Positions 1 to 15,816 of a stretch of DNA of 64,000 nt are shown piece after piece. Each line of letters starts with the position of its first letter. The stretch's first letter is position 1. The notes beneath the pieces are model-generated. The model saw nothing but the letters and a program-made list of their open reading frames with translations. It was not told where the DNA came from and did no database searches. The DNA comes from Dysidea avara (Eukaryota > Porifera > Demospongiae > Dictyoceratida > Dysideidae). Position numbers and translations under genes: made by a program. The DNA lies in the NCBI RefSeq assembly GCF_963678975.1, contig NC_089275.1, positions 11,067,682-11,131,681 on the forward strand, written 5' to 3'.

Positions 1-2
1 TG

Positions 3-128
3 ATCGATTCCTTGGATAATGTAAATAATGCTGAGAAAATAATAAATAAATTCGAAAATTGTGCAAACAAGTTAAGACAGTCTAATAATATGTTATCGGA
101 TGGTCCCTGCCATTTAATTACTATCTGA
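3..128 (+). CDS. Possible 3' end of a protein-coding gene, function unknown
   Basis: An open frame runs from the window edge for 41 codons to a TGA at 126-128. The peptide is rich in Asn, Lys, Glu and Leu (for example NAEKIINKFENCANKL) and looks amphipathic, as in a coiled coil. The window cuts off anything upstream, so neither a splice acceptor nor a start can be judged. No family is recognised. In AT-rich DNA an open run of this length can occur by chance, so this is only a candidate terminal exon. Confidence 0.3.
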   Translation: MDSLDNVNNAEKIINKFENCANKLRQSNNMLSDGPCHLITI

Positions 129-924
129 AAGAGTGACATATATAAGTGCTTGCAGTGAACAAGCAAACGTAAGAATGCTAGCACGTACCTACTGTAAACT
201 ATGAACACATGCGTATACACAATGATTTATGCATTTGGTAATCAGTATTACGACACGCACATATACTATAAGAGTGTCACATGTCTCCTGCACAAAGAAT
301 AGTAATCCAAAACATACCAGCTCCCAAAGAACTTGATTTATATACATATATATTAATAAATCATTATACACATGGGAACGACACTACTGCCATTTCAAAC
401 GTCATTCAAAAGTTGTTGCAAGGATATGCATTTTCAGTTGAGCTGTTTGGAATTATCTGATAACAACTTACGAGCTCTTTCTGTATCCCTTTTCTTGTAT
501 TGCTTTCCTGTAGAGAAGAAAATGCAATTTGTAACACACACACACACACACGCACACGCACACACTAAATAATAACATACATATAATTGAGTAAATTAAG
601 TGGCTCATTTCAAATACATTAGTTATGTATTTTGCACTAACATGCATTACACAGGACTATACAATTTGTTAATGAGTGTACAATTTTACACCTGCTCATA
701 CACATGAGAACACACTGACAATAGCATACACACAGAGTAAGCATACAGGTCACAACGTACAGTAAAATGTACTGTATTATACAGTAATCACCCCATGAAA
801 CACACCATATATCTCAATTTAGTTTTGGACCCAGACCGATTTTCTTTCTTTTATATTTGGGTGGGGGAAAGCAGTCAAGGCATGAGACTAGTCTCAAGTG
901 ACCATCACAAGCCGTACCTGAATC
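129..924. other. Non-coding stretch with CA microsatellites
   Basis: I see no convincing exon. A (CA)n tract lies at about 533-565. A further CA-rich run at about 1029-1060 falls inside the intron of the minus-strand gene model. Short ORFs across these tracts are made of the repeat. Confidence 0.6.
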
Positions 925-3802
<2,878 letters not shown>

Positions 3803-5272
3803 CTTTAGGGAGACACTAGACTAAATAAACGTGAGATCCTGAAGTGTGGCCACCAGTTTATGCATTTAAAATTCACAGCTGAGACATGAGTTTTTTCCCT
3901 ATACAATGATGTTACAAAGAACAAACTGGGAAGTATCTGGCCATTTCTATGCTAAAAGTGTGGGTAGCAGTTAGAGCTCTAAGTAGCAGCAATAGCTCAT
4001 GGGAAAGAGTCAAAATGGGCAGTACTAACGTTATGCCTTTGTTCAACCCATAGAAGCCAGATCATGGCAAGTAGTTTGTTGTGGCGAGTGTTGACATGTG
4101 TTTGAACTACGCTTCTATGGCTTCCAGACTAGCTAATTTGAATCCGTTCTTATACAATTTATGCAAAACTAATTACATTACTCAGCTCTTCGTAAGTTAA
4201 TTTAATACATAAACAGCTTTACAAGATTTTCAAGCAGTGAAAAACCATCAATGGTGGCGGAAGCCAACAAATTAATACAATACGTGTTCTCCCGGTATGT
4301 ACCGGGAGGTCAATCAGGTAATAACATTCTAAAATAGTAATAATAACTATACAGTAGGCCTACATGGCATGTTACAAACAGTAAAGAGATGGATAACATT
4401 AGATTACATATTGCACTGATGGTCTGCTAGCAACCCATGCTGGCAGCCAAAAAGAATAAATGAAAAGCGCATATCGGCGTCTGCAGTAGTGACCCATTAT
4501 ATATATATACATTATAAGCAGCACAAATTTAAGAAATCTGTAAACAAATGATGCTTTCAGACAGCATCGATCACTCTGTAAAAGGCGTCACAACCAGGAT
4601 TCCCCTCAATGAGTATTCTATGCGCCAACAAGGCAACTATTTTACTAGCTAAATACGTTAATACAAGGTCCAGGCACAACTCACACACATATAGATTGCA
4701 TGCAAAAAACACACACAAATAGAAGCTCCCCCGCGAAGGTGGGTAAGGCGTTACACACAACTAAACTAGCACATTTACGGCACATTAAAACACTCACTGA
4801 TTATTTTGAACTTCGCTATTACTAGATCCAACTGTTGTAGCTAGCACAACGTCAATAACACAGATTATTCGAAATATATAGAATACTAATTAAACGAAAT
4901 CTTTCATCATCATAGTTTGAAAATTAACATCACGTGATGTAACATAATTAAACCAGCACGTAATGCCGCATTCCAGTTTTGCATAATTTGTGAATGCGAA
5001 AAGAAAACAATCTAATCGAATCACACCAATGCAGGTACGAGTCTTCCCGTTTACCGGTAACTTACATGCAAAATAAGCGCCCCCCTTCGAAGCGCCTTTG
5101 TATCAAATTCGTTGGGAGATTTCGCTACAGGCCCGGAATATCCAAAGATAGTCAGACAAAAGTATGTTTCGTACTTGGAGTGTTCGTTTAGTGTTCGTTT
5201 AGTGTTCGTTAAATATGTAATTGTAACAATTTGTAATGGGCGTTAAATAGGATACAAGGCGGACTAAACATA
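3803..5272. other. Possible 5' region of the minus-strand gene
   Basis: On the minus strand a strong donor (CA then GTGAGT, exon side starting at 4798) and another (GCAT then GTAAGT, exon side at about 5065) suggest untranslated or early exons reading leftward. No in-frame ATG precedes the 4798 donor in its open frame. A weak ATG-containing piece lies at 4030-4065 (12 codons, donor GTTAGT). An inverted pair CATAGAAGC / GCTTCTATG at about 4050 and 4110 warns that part of this may be repeat DNA. Confidence 0.25.
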
Positions 5273-5586
5273 ATGCACCTATCAATGTTAAGCCCCACTA
5301 CCCCCCTCCCGGGCTTAGTGGGGATTTTGACCTGATTTGATCTGAAACTCTGCCCCACTAGTGGGGCATTTGACCGCTCGAAATTTTAGGTGTTTGTTTT
5401 AACTTGCAAGTTAATTGCCGGAATTGACCTGTTTCCTAAAGTACCTAACAGCCATACTACATGGAGATTTTACCACTAGTCGCTCCCCCATGGGTGGAGA
5501 ATTTGATTTTTCAACAAGTCAAATCCCCACCATTTCCCCCACTACACCCGGGAGGGGGTAGGTGGGGATAACATTGATAGGTGCAT
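5273..5586. mobile_element. MITE with 'atgcacctatcaatgtta' TIRs, copy 1
   Basis: The left end ATGCACCTATCAATGTTA is the exact reverse complement of the right end at 5569-5586. Inside are repeated GGGG/CCCC-rich blocks (CCCCACTA, CCCTCCCGGG). It is flanked by TA on both sides, as in Tc1/mariner-like insertions. There is no coding capacity. Confidence 0.85.
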
Positions 5587-5587
5587 A

Positions 5588-5896
5588 ATGCACCTCAATA
5601 TTATGCCCCACCACCCCCCTCCCAGGCAAATATGGGGGAAAGGAGGGGATTTGACTTTCAAAAATCTAATTCCCCACCCGTGGGGCATGACTAGTAGTCA
5701 AATCCCCATGTAGTGTACTTTTAAAAAGTGGGTATTCTTGCAGAAGGTGCACAGCTAATCAAGTCAAGTAAGTGCTTAAAAATTTTGAACAGTCAAATGC
5801 CCCACTAGTGGGGCGATTTTTAAAGTCAAATCGGATCAAATCCCCCACTATTCCCCCATGTACGCCCGGGAGGGGGCTTAATATTGATAGGTGCAT
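5588..5896. mobile_element. MITE of the same family, copy 2, head-to-tail
   Basis: It starts right after copy 1 (shared junction GGTGCATAATGCACC) and ends ATTGATAGGTGCAT. It shares the CCCACTAGTGGGG blocks and TIRs of copy 1 but its interior differs. This is a tandem pair of related elements separated by a single TA. Confidence 0.8.
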
Positions 5897-6480
5897 AAAC
5901 AATGTGTGCGACAATTTTTTTAAAAAATACGTATGATTTACTGTGTGCACATTATTGGATATAATAGCCGAGTTATCCAAGGGTACTATATAGTCAACTA
6001 TTTAAACACAAACTAGTCTCACAGTGCCCAATTCCAAAAAGGGACTGAGAAAACTCTGTGCAATAAGTTTAAACTCTTGAATGCTTATTTGAGGAAGTTT
6101 ACATGTTACAGATGTGATATGTTTGTGATTTATAAGAGCCCATAAGTTTCTGGAAGTAATTAAGTAGCCGTGAAACATATACACTATGTAAATCAATTTG
6201 AAATGGAACAATCGGATTGGAGCTGCCAACATTCCAGTGTCCTACTGCATGGCTTACATTTCTTTTACCATACTATGTACACAACTTGAAGGGTTGATTC
6301 AATCATATACCTTAGTGGTGTTATTATAAATATTGGTACTAAGTTTACACAATATTACAACAATACTGTTTGTTGTTATGGCTTCCTGATTAGGTACAGC
6401 AAATGTGTATACAGCAAACAATTATTTGATGTTGTTGTATACCTTGCAAGTGTGGTACAGTGGTAAACTACTGACTCAGT
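5897..6480. other. No feature recognised
   Basis: AT-rich sequence. The two short minus-strand ORFs have no splice context or recognisable content. Confidence 0.5.
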
Positions 6481-7622
6481 ATACCCGGAAATTTTTGTGT
6501 TATGTATATTTCACGGTTATTTACTTTGTCAGGATTTTTGCATTTTAAATTTCATGGATGCCTCTTAGCCCAGTGCTTTAAATTTCACAGGGATCACTAT
6601 TGCTTATTTCGAAGGTTTTTGTTCACAACCATGCAGCTACGAAGGGTCTGTGTTGATCTTTACTTCAAGCATCACATAGGTTGCTAAAGAGCATCTTAAT
6701 CAAGTGGCTAGCACAGTAGCTAGCGGCAATCTCTGTGTATAGTCTGGTCTTGCAGTAGGTCAACTTCTTTTGTGAGCCACACCCACTTTATATTGGAATG
6801 TGTTATACTGTTTGTAAGCATGTGGAGTCCACATATGCCTACAAACAGTATCACACACCAGGAGCCACACTAATTGTGTTAGAAAACCGTTGATTTCCAC
6901 ACATTTTCAAAATTCATTTTTATTGGTTCTCTCTTGTTTATAGGGGTAGGGGAATGGACTGACAAAGTTTCAGCTTTGTAAGGTGATTAGTGCCGGAGAT
7001 AAAGCAGTAGATAGCCAGATGAGCAAATTCATTTATTTGTACAGAAACTATCGAGAAAATAATCTCAGGCGCTTGCATAAACAACCATGACTTACTGATG
7101 CAAGGGTGCACAGAGTTGAATCTTGGCTCATTTTGTTCGCTGTGAATTTGTGAATCCATCAAGGTGTAGTTTTTGCCCAAGATAAGCTTCTGTGTTCGAG
7201 GAGGAAGGCTTATTTACTGAAGAAAGATCGTTGATAAATTCTTTTGTCATCGTAACGTAAACAAATGCATGTATGTAACTCTGAAACCCACCTGTGCATG
7301 AAGATCAAACAAAGATTTTCGAACTCCCTATAGACAGGCAAACATGATAGTATTGAATATTAATTGATTGGGGTGTTAATTCACCAACTAGAGAGGCAAT
7401 AAAAACTTATGCAATTTTTTTCTGGAACTTGTGTTTTTTACCCATTGTTTTTAAATACGTTTTATTGCAAAAGTTCTATTGTGCATAAATCGACAGTTTT
7501 CCAAAATTTAGTCACATAGTAAAGAAATTTGTAGGACACACATAAATTTTCAAAAACATTCATAGTAGCTTTGCTAACTGCAAAAACCGTGAAAATTACA
7601 CACTGCAAAAATTTCTGGGTAT
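6481..7622. mobile_element. TIR element, long copy (1.14 kb)
   Basis: The left end ATACCCGGAAATTTTTG and right end CAAAAATTTCTGGGTAT are inverted repeats extending about 40 bp with mismatches (including TTTCACGGTT / AACCGTGAAA). The first 350 bp match the element at 13,916-14,372 (shared GGCAATCTCTGTGT, TGCCTCTTAG). The extra middle, about 6,940-7,350, resembles 22,250-22,720 and is probably a nested insertion. Confidence 0.75.
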
Positions 7623-9103
7623 ACATGCATGTTTTGTACATGTGTGTCATGTGTAAATGTGTGACATACACTAATAAATTGCCTACAATTATTTTATAAT
7701 CGGTTCTTTAGCTACAAGTAATTTTGCAAAAAATCCACACATAAGCGATATTGTGTTGTAGCAATACTATCAGTATTGGCAATTGAGTACAGTGCTATAT
7801 GCCATATCCCTTCTTGTTTGAGATTAGTGGTGGCAAATATGGTATGTACTTCTGAACAGTATATATGTTCTATTTGTGTACATTTGAAATGTTTAGTATA
7901 ATACCTTTATGGATACGTACATCCTTTTGGCAATTGAGCACATTACATTTACTGCAGGGTAATAAAGTTGGAGTAGCTTATGATGCAGTACTGTGAGAGA
8001 TTTAGGTGGGAGAAAATATTAGCAGACTTGGTAGATTTTATAAAACTGAGCTCCTGTATCAGTCGTACTGAAGTATCAAGTATAAACAGTGTATAATAGC
8101 ACATTTCATGTTAGAGATATGTATCCTGCTAAGTATTAGATCAGCATTACTGCAACTGACCTGGAATATTACCCGTCAAGTAACACAGCTGTAGTTCCAC
8201 ATATTTAGGAAGTGTTTAAGTTTGTTTTGCTATTGGGAACCAATTACAATGTAGGAAGGTATCTGTAAACTCATGTATTTTAATTTATTGCTATGGTGAA
8301 ACCTACTGTATCATGTAGGTCACTTGTATAGTAAGGTCACCTACACTTGTACATATCTAAATATAACTTTTGATGTGTGTTCACACTGTGAATACGGTCA
8401 TAGTCCAGTAAATTTGGCCCAAAGGCGAATGAAATAGAAAGGTTTCACCAAATTGTGTACATGTGACACAATTTCCTTCAACATGTTGTTGATAAAGCAA
8501 GACACTATTTGGTGTAACACCTGAACAACATTTTGTTATATGGTTGCAGACTATGACATAATGTGATGTCATAACGACCCCATGTGATGATTTAACTATT
8601 TCATCATATATGCTTTAGTGTGAGAAGCATTTTTATGAAGTTATTCTAATTGTTTATTGCCAGCCCTCTGTCTCATGATGAATTTTAAAGTTGTGTCTGC
8701 ATGTTGCTTGGCTTGTGGAAAGTAATGACGTTTGTTTTGGCTGTGCACTAAAAGAGAAAAGGTTTTGCTCTTGGTACAAGTACATAGTGGTACATAGCAT
8801 ATTGATTTTACACTAGTGTTTGGTATTTTTCTATCAGATCAAATGTGCTGATATTATTTAAGCACAGTTGAACACTGGATGTGCCTATGTGTAATCACAC
8901 CATGCCACACTTTTCGCTCAAAATTTGGTTCACGTACTTATTTACGTACCATATTTCTTTGACTAGTGGTCAAAACTTTCTTTCAAACCCAGACCATAAG
9001 ACCGGTGACTATACAACACTGATGTTTATATTTTACCAATATTCATGTGTACTCTTGGAATCACTTTCATATGTTCCTCTATGTTGCATTTTTGCATTTT
9101 GTT
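7623..9103. other. No gene recognised
   Basis: AT-rich DNA with only short random ORFs. I see no splice-flanked open stretch worth calling. Confidence 0.5.
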
Positions 9104-9174
9104 AGCATTGCACTGATATTCAAATTAGGCAATTATACCGATAACCGATATTAAGCAACAGAATTATCCGATAC

Positions 9175-9621
9175 CATAGATATACAGACAAGTACCCGGG
9201 TTTGGAATCATCCGGTTTTTCGTGCCGGATCATTGTTACCGGAAGTAGCAATATCTTTGAATTTATCACACAGCAGACTAGTTCTACTCTTGTGAGTACT
9301 TCCTAAAACATCAATAACTAGTTTCCGTGCACTATAAGTCTGGTTCCCTCAATAATGGGGGCTACGCATCACTGGCTAGACGCATCGAGAGACACACCTA
9401 CAAACCAGGCCCTACTGCTAATTAACCACCTCCTTCGTGAGGAAGGCTTACCAACAACTAAACAAACACTCTACATTTTACAGAAACGTATTGTGAATGG
9501 CATATTTCACTATCCTGCCTTTTTCGAAGGGGGTAACAATGATCCGGCGAACACGTTTGTATTGAAGTTAATGGCTCACATGAGGTAATTCCAATCCCAG
9601 GTACTTGTCTGTATATCTATG
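9175..9621. mobile_element. 447-bp TIR element with 7-bp TSD CCGATAC
   Basis: The ends are inverted repeats of about 34 bp with two mismatches, starting CATAGATATACAGACAAG. CCGATAC flanks both sides (9168-9174 and 9622-9628), and removing the element leaves a continuous host repeat. Because the host repeat itself is rich in CCGATAC-like words, the TSD length could be overstated. It contains a 77-codon ORF. Confidence 0.8.
9355..9588 (+). CDS. 77-aa ORF inside the 447-bp element, unknown function
   Basis: An ATG-to-TAA frame filling half of the element. The peptide has normal protein composition, starts MGATHHWLDASRDTPTNQAL and contains LLINHLLREEGLPTTKQTL, which looks helical. The stop falls at the inner edge of the right TIR. 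At 77 residues it is far too short to be a transposase. It could be a captured host exon (the last codons, AGG then TAA, also form an AG|GTAA donor-like site) or a remnant of transposase. I do not recognise the family. Confidence 0.4.
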   Translation: MGATHHWLDASRDTPTNQALLLINHLLREEGLPTTKQTLYILQKRIVNGIFHYPAFFEGGNNDPANTFVLKLMAHMR

Positions 9622-10097
9622 CCGATACCGGTAACCAATCCGATATACACTAATAGCGCTAATACTCATCCTCATCATTATTAAATGACTCATATCAGTG
9701 ATGTAAGTATTGATATACAGCTTATTCTAGGCTAAAATGTAAAGTTAGATGTATGCCACAAGTAAAAGTTACTCATGGTAAACATGACATTTTACTACTG
9801 CTGTGCGGTTGAGACAAGTGGCTGGTACTACATAGAAACCTAAGACCTTAGTTCACTGTTGGACATGGCCTAAAACCTGACAGTTTACTGTGGGCATGGC
9901 TTGTAGTCACCACTAAACCATCAACACATAACTTAATTAAAATGTCAAATAACTTTTATCTAGCCTCCCCCACATCATTATACTACACAGCGCAGTGGAG
10001 GTTAATATCGGCTTTGATTTCATCAAAACTGATTAATCGGCAAGTAGCCAATATCGGCCCGATACCGATTATTGAACCGATTATCGGTGCAACACTC

Positions 10098-12630
10098 ACT
10101 ACATTTTGTCCTTCCATTTCTTTTCTTGTTGTTTTCTGCAGCATATTAAAGTGGTAAAGGAATGTTATAGGACACTTTTCACTTCATTAAGGCACTACAC
10201 AGAATTATTAGAAACTACAGTGTGTATAACTGCACCAGAAATTTATTTGAGGCTCAGCATTTATTCAAACCTTGACTGTTGTCATAATAATTATGTTCAC
10301 ATGAACCATAGATAATAGACATCCCATACTGGATTGGAAACTTCTAAGCGCCACCTAATCTATCCGCGCTTCGCGCTCCTTATATACTGTACACAGTACC
10401 GGGAGTGGATTTTATTTGCTTACTAGCGAGTAGTAGGTGCACTGCTATGGAATATAAAGTTTGGCCTATTTATAGTAGGTGTACTGATATGCATTAGATA
10501 GAAGTTTGACAAGCGCGAAAGGTTGATATGAGAGGCGGGATTTGTGAACTTGACTAAACTGGAGTGAATATACCACGAAACCCATACCAGTACACATAGC
10601 ACTAGTAACTAATAAGCATCAGCCTTAAACTAGACTTGTTCAATACTTTTTATACGGAAAGCGCCTATACCAGTAGTAGGCTAATCGCCACCCAAGAAAC
10701 AATCTACTAAACTTACTAGTTAAAACAACCGAGCTGTATCCAGACAGTAAAACAGAATCTTCGAGTGAGAAAGAGTGTTTCAAAACTTCAGGCGCGAAAC
10801 GCAGATAGTCATGTATTTTTGTATGGGCACTATATGTGTGCTTTCAATCCAGGTAGGGGTGTTTATTATCTATGCATGAACAGACAGACTAAAACGAGAG
10901 ACAATCTGGTCATACTACTACACTTAATAATTGGTTATCTCATTTTACTCAACCCTCTGTATTCATAACACATTTTAATGGTTTGATTCTCACTGGTTAA
11001 TTAAGGCTTGTAATATATGTATATAAACATGTTGTATGGCTTATAGTTTTCATCATAGATACAGCAATATACATATAAGGATTAGGAACTAATAATAGTT
11101 TTATGCGTGGACAATCCGAATGAGGATTGTCTGTAGTCATGTCCCCATTATTATCTATGTTTTCATGATCTTTGCTGCTTTTTTGATAGCAGAAAAATGT
11201 GATGTGCAGTTACGCTTACAATACTGGATGTAGTGTTATATAGAAATCCTTTCTCCACTGGCATAGCCAATTTTTATTTTTGTGTGTGTGTGGTATAGTG
11301 TACGTACTTTTATGTCAGCTGTGAGTGTTTATAAAATACAACTTGTGTATTACATATCAGCAGGTTTCGTGTTACACCTCGGAGACTAAATCCCAAGGGT
11401 TAATCATTGTTCTTTCTATACTTTGTAACTATAGTTACCACTGTGCTGTTTGTGTAGATTCAGTTTTATCAGACAATGTATCAAAGCATTTTAAAATTAA
11501 ATTGTGTTTTGTGCTTGTTAATATACGGTACATATTTACCAGTATCTGCTTTGTGCCAGCTTTTGTCACTGCTGTGGAGGTATACACACTCCTTTCTTAA
11601 CACTGCTAATTCCTGTAAATTCCTGTTTTGTTATTTATAGCAACTGCTGTAGACAAAATTTTGGTAAGTTGTAATACGTATACTGTACGTGGTGAGCTTA
11701 AACTGTTATACAGTGGGTAGCACCATAATGCTGGACCCAGCATTTATTTGGGTGTTATTTTTAGCTAGGTTTTTTTTTATAAATTTGTAAATGTGCAGTT
11801 TCTTTTAAAGGACTTTATGATCTTTTAAACTTTTTGTATATGTATCTCCACAAAGCATCATGTTGTTTGTAAGGTAAACACTTATCCTTGGGGGGGGCTC
11901 TTATCTGAGGACAGCTTTTATTCAAGGGTGATTCTTGTGATACTATTTAAAGGTTGTAATATGGCTACTCTCCAGGGGTGGCTATTATATAAGCTACAAC
12001 TACGCACTAACTGGTAATGGTACTGTAGCATGCTGGTGTGCGTATTTGGAGATAACAAGTTGTTGTGCTACTCATGAAACCAACTGTTTCCCCTTGTTAT
12101 ATAAGTATATGCAACCATGTATAAAATTTAGTTTATACCACGAAAAGTTAATTATACGTTTCTGGTTCCCTTCCTGGTCATTGTTTTGCTGAATGAATTG
12201 CACAATCACCATAATTATAATGTTTACATCTGTTGAATGGTTTTCTTGTAAACACTCTTTTATTATACGTAAATATGCACCAGCTTTATACATAATAACT
12301 TTGTTTTCCCATGTACTGCTATGTCAAATGTTGTGTACCACATCAAAAAGTTGCAAAAAAATAAAAAACAAAACAAACAAACAAACCTGGTCAATTTTGG
12401 GGAATCGGTAGGACCAAAAGCATATAACTTGTACTTATATGTAGATAAATGTTCAATGGTATCAATTGATCAGTATATTTGTAATTCATCAAGTACTACA
12501 TATTTTAACATAGATGAAAAGTTGCTGGCTGCCAATAAATGTTTTAGTATATGCTTGTGCATTTGAAATTGTTTATAGATGTATATTGTTTTCTGTATGG
12601 TAAAAACATTCATATGTAATATTTGTATTA
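10098..12630. other. No gene recognised; scattered repeat fragments
   Basis: At about 10,340-10,400 there is a short GC-rich palindromic patch (CGCGCTTCGCGCTCC) typical of MITE interiors. The remainder is AT-rich with short ORFs lacking splice context. Confidence 0.45.
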
Positions 12631-12792
12631 CAGTGGAACCTGTCTAAGACGGTCACCTTTGGGCCAAGATTTTTTGGCCTGTTGCTTTAACCAGGTGAAT
12701 CAGTGTATAATAGCTCACCCAAGGAATTTACAAGAGGTCTTTTTAGAGAGGTGGCCTTTCTAAACAGGTGGCCGCTAAGACGGGTTCCACTG
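12631..12792. mobile_element. pogo/Tigger-style MITE (CAGTGGAACC ends)
   Basis: A 162-bp element with ends CAGTGGAACCTGTCTTAG-like and its inverted partner AAGACGGGTTCCACTG, flanked by TA on both sides (12629-12630, 12793-12794). CAGTGGAACC ends with a TA TSD are characteristic of the pogo branch of Tc1/mariner. Internal words such as GGTCACC / GGTGGCC continue the symmetry. Non-autonomous. Confidence 0.85.
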
Positions 12793-13915
12793 TATTTGTA
12801 GGATTTTAAAATAGATTTTAACTACCTGTACTAAGGTTTTACTCTAATTCTCCCAGTTGCCTAGTGGAATACTGCGTATGATGATAAAACTTGTGAATAA
12901 TCTATAGTACATGTTCACTTCTTAGGAAAGCAGTTAAGGTATATACCTGACAGAAAGTTTGTGAATGTTCTGGTACAACACCCATGATCTATATATATAA
13001 TATTTATGTACGTACATACACTGTATATAGCACTACGAATTATGCCAACGAGTTGAATTTTGTCTATACAAGGAAGTGATTATTTTTATTATTCTAATAA
13101 TAGTTACATTTCTAGGATGTGTCTTAATACAGTTTTAAAAATCACTGTTGCTAGGTAACCCCTGGCTTCCTCCTAGCGATGACTAGTAATTTACAGTCTT
13201 TAGCAATCCTGTTTGTCAGTGATGTCAAAGTTATGTGAAACTTGATCAGTTTTCATAAGAAAGCCATCTTAAATGTTATTTATAGGTAAAAGTGGTTGCT
13301 TTAGATCACTAGCTCTCCACCAAGTTACTTGTCTAAGGTTTGATAGAATAAAATTTTACTGGACAAAATAACTTCACTGTTGTGCATACATACGTACATA
13401 CGGTAGTAGTGAACTTTAAAGGCTTATTGTAGTAAGGATAACCTTGGGAATTTTCTTGTTCTTTCTGTACATTGTATTGAAAGATTATTGGAGTTTATCT
13501 ACGTACTTTATTGCCGAAAATTGTGTGTAGTAAGTATGTACGTACATACGTGTCTTTCTTGTAGAACCTGAGAAGCGTGTAAAAGTATCGAGATATTTTA
13601 TAAATTGAAGTAAGTTGATGATTGTGCTACTTAGAACTAAAACCAGGCCTTTTGGGCTAAATATTGTATAATGCATATTAGATGCCTCTATGGTATTGAT
13701 TATGTTGTAATTCGTCAATTACCATTTTTTGTTGCTAAGGAAGTGCAGCTGGAGCAAATAGCTGCACAGAATTATCTTCTCAACTGTCTTGTCCTACACT
13801 GTATGTATGAAAAATTCTTGATAAAAAGCTCGGTCTGTGCTTCATTTTGTTTTTACGGTACACTCACACGAGATGGACAACTCGATAGGATATACTATTT
13901 CTGGTAGCCTACCGT
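12793..13915. other. No gene recognised
   Basis: AT-rich DNA with short ORFs only. Confidence 0.5.
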
Positions 13916-14372
13916 ATACCTGAAGTTTTTGTGGTATGTGTATTTCATGATTATGGACTTTGTAAGGATTTTCACGGTTTAAATTTCACAGATGCCTCTT
14001 AGTCCAGCATTTTTGCATTTATAATTTCACAATTTTGTTCTCGACTACACTGATATGAAAAATGTGATTTTTACTTCAATTGTCTAACCGATTGGTAAAG
14101 CCCAAGTAACACAGTAGTGGCAATCTCTGTGTGAGGCATAGTCTTGCAGTACTCAGTGGCAGTATGCCAGCTTCTTACGTGAGCCGTGCCCACTTTTGTA
14201 ACCATGCATGGACCCATGCCTATATACAGTATCAATAAGGTGAGTTGAAGTTTGTAGATCGATGCACGTGTTGACTCGACACCCATAATTTTCATGTGAT
14301 TAAAAAATTTCACGGTAGCTTTACTAACCACGAAAACCGTGAAAATTACATACTGCAAAAATTTCTGGGTAT
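13916..14372. mobile_element. TIR element, short copy of the 6,481 family
   Basis: A 457-bp copy with the same ATACC..GGTAT ends, the TTTCACGG / CCGTGAAA subterminal pair and the GGCAATCTCTGTGTG core. It lacks the middle insert of the long copy, so it shows the uninterrupted form. Confidence 0.75.
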
Positions 14373-15177
14373 GCGGTATAATACCCGAACTGTCATTTTA
14401 TTGCCTGCCTGTACAGCCTTTTAGGGAAACTGTTCTTGTTCAAAATTTTGTTTCACCTATATTTCAACTGGCACAAAGTACTCCCCTCAGAGTAATTAAA
14501 GTTTACTTGCCGGAAAGTTTTATATACCTGTAGAGTGTTCATACAACCTCACCTACTGACTGTCTTTAATGTTTTTCTCGCACTCTGGATGGGCGCTCAT
14601 GCATACACAGACACAGGATTCAATAACCAGTTTCATTTGTTAGATTCATGCATACCCACAGCCATTCTTCAGCAAGCTGAGGGACATACTGGTAGGAGTA
14701 GAGAGGAGCACATGCCTACTTTGACCATGATGTGGCATAATTTATTATTTTGAGAATTTTGGCTTACATTTTTTTACCATTTTCTAATCTTTTTTTTTTT
14801 TGGTAATATTTAAAGCTCATTTTTTGTAGCATTTTTTGTTACCATTTTTGTGATAGTATTTTTTATTATTTGCAGGTACATTACCCCATTGTCCTCTGCC
14901 CGAATGCAGTAAATAGCTGCTGGATTATCAGCTTGCCCAAGAGAGCTCACTGCTACTGCTCTGTTCTTGTGATGTCTGCACAGAAGTACAGGTACTCTCA
15001 CCAATCACGGTCCTACGATGGTACGTAAGGGTTCTTGTTGACAAGTGTTTGATGGTATTTAGTTAATGTGTGCTATGTATTTCCTAATCTATCTACAACA
15101 TCTTAGTGATGAAACACTCATATGTGCTTTTGTGTGCTAAGTGCATAATATATATATTTTAAGTAACATGTAGTATT
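14373..15177. other. Poly-T-rich DNA with one possible plus-strand exon
   Basis: At 14,876-15,016 one frame stays open between an acceptor-like TTTGCAG and a donor GATG|GTACGTAAG (peptide fragment VNSCWIISLPKRAHCYC). It matches no family I know and chance cannot be excluded. T-runs at about 14,768-14,860 resemble a polypyrimidine tract. Confidence 0.2.
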
Positions 15178-15816
15178 TGTGACCCACTGAGCAAAAACCG
15201 GCCATTTTTGCAAAATTCTATTTTGCTATAAAAATGTATTGAAAAAATACGCATGTTACATAAAAATTTTACGCACGTTTCAATTGCTTTGTTATGTACT
15301 AAAACAAAGCTCAAATCAATAAAACCTATATACCACCAGATTCTCCTGTTCATTGGGAGTACGAGAATCTTTGTTTCGTGTTCATACAGCGTACGGTATA
15401 TGAGTTATGGGCACTTACGTATTTACGATGCAGTAGAAATGAAGTTTCCATCATCATTTTATTGTTGAAATGGCCTTCTTCTTTGGCCACATGGTGATGT
15501 ACAGGGAAAACACTATACCTTGATCAATGTGCCAGTTCTTGGTGAACAGACTGAGCCAAACCCCATCTTTGTAGCTTGTTTCAGTCGTGAGTTATGGTCA
15601 ATTAAGTAAGTGCCTGTAATTCATTTGCTGTATTGTTGCTGTATAAATCGAGTTTATTGCCGTTCCAACTGTCTGTCGCTATAACTCCAAAGCTATTCAC
15701 CACAAAAGGTTGAAACTTTGGCTGCCCACTCCTTTGTTACTATAGATAAGAGAAAAGCAATAAAATGAAATTCGAGGAATGTGCGAAAACGGCTGGTTTT
15801 TGCTCAGCAGGTCACA
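15178..15816. mobile_element. 639-bp TIR element (TGTGACC ends)
   Basis: The left end TGTGACCCACTGAGCAAAAA and the right end inverted (TTTTTGCTCAGCAGGTCACA) match over about 32 bp. Similar length and end sequence to the element at 39,443-40,072 suggest one superfamily with unrelated interiors. The flanks are TT rather than TA, so the TSD is not clean here. Confidence 0.75.

Larger units (their letters stand above)
9104..10097. mobile_element. hAT-like MITE with 'GTTGCACCGATAATCGG' ends
   Basis: The right end reads CCGATTATCGGTGCAACACT and the left end starts ATTGCACTGATATTC, an imperfect inverted pair. Degenerate CCGATACC / GATAACCGAT words are scattered inside. The style is hAT-like, but no 8-bp duplication is clear at the edges. 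It is split by the 447-bp element at 9,175-9,621. Confidence 0.6.
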
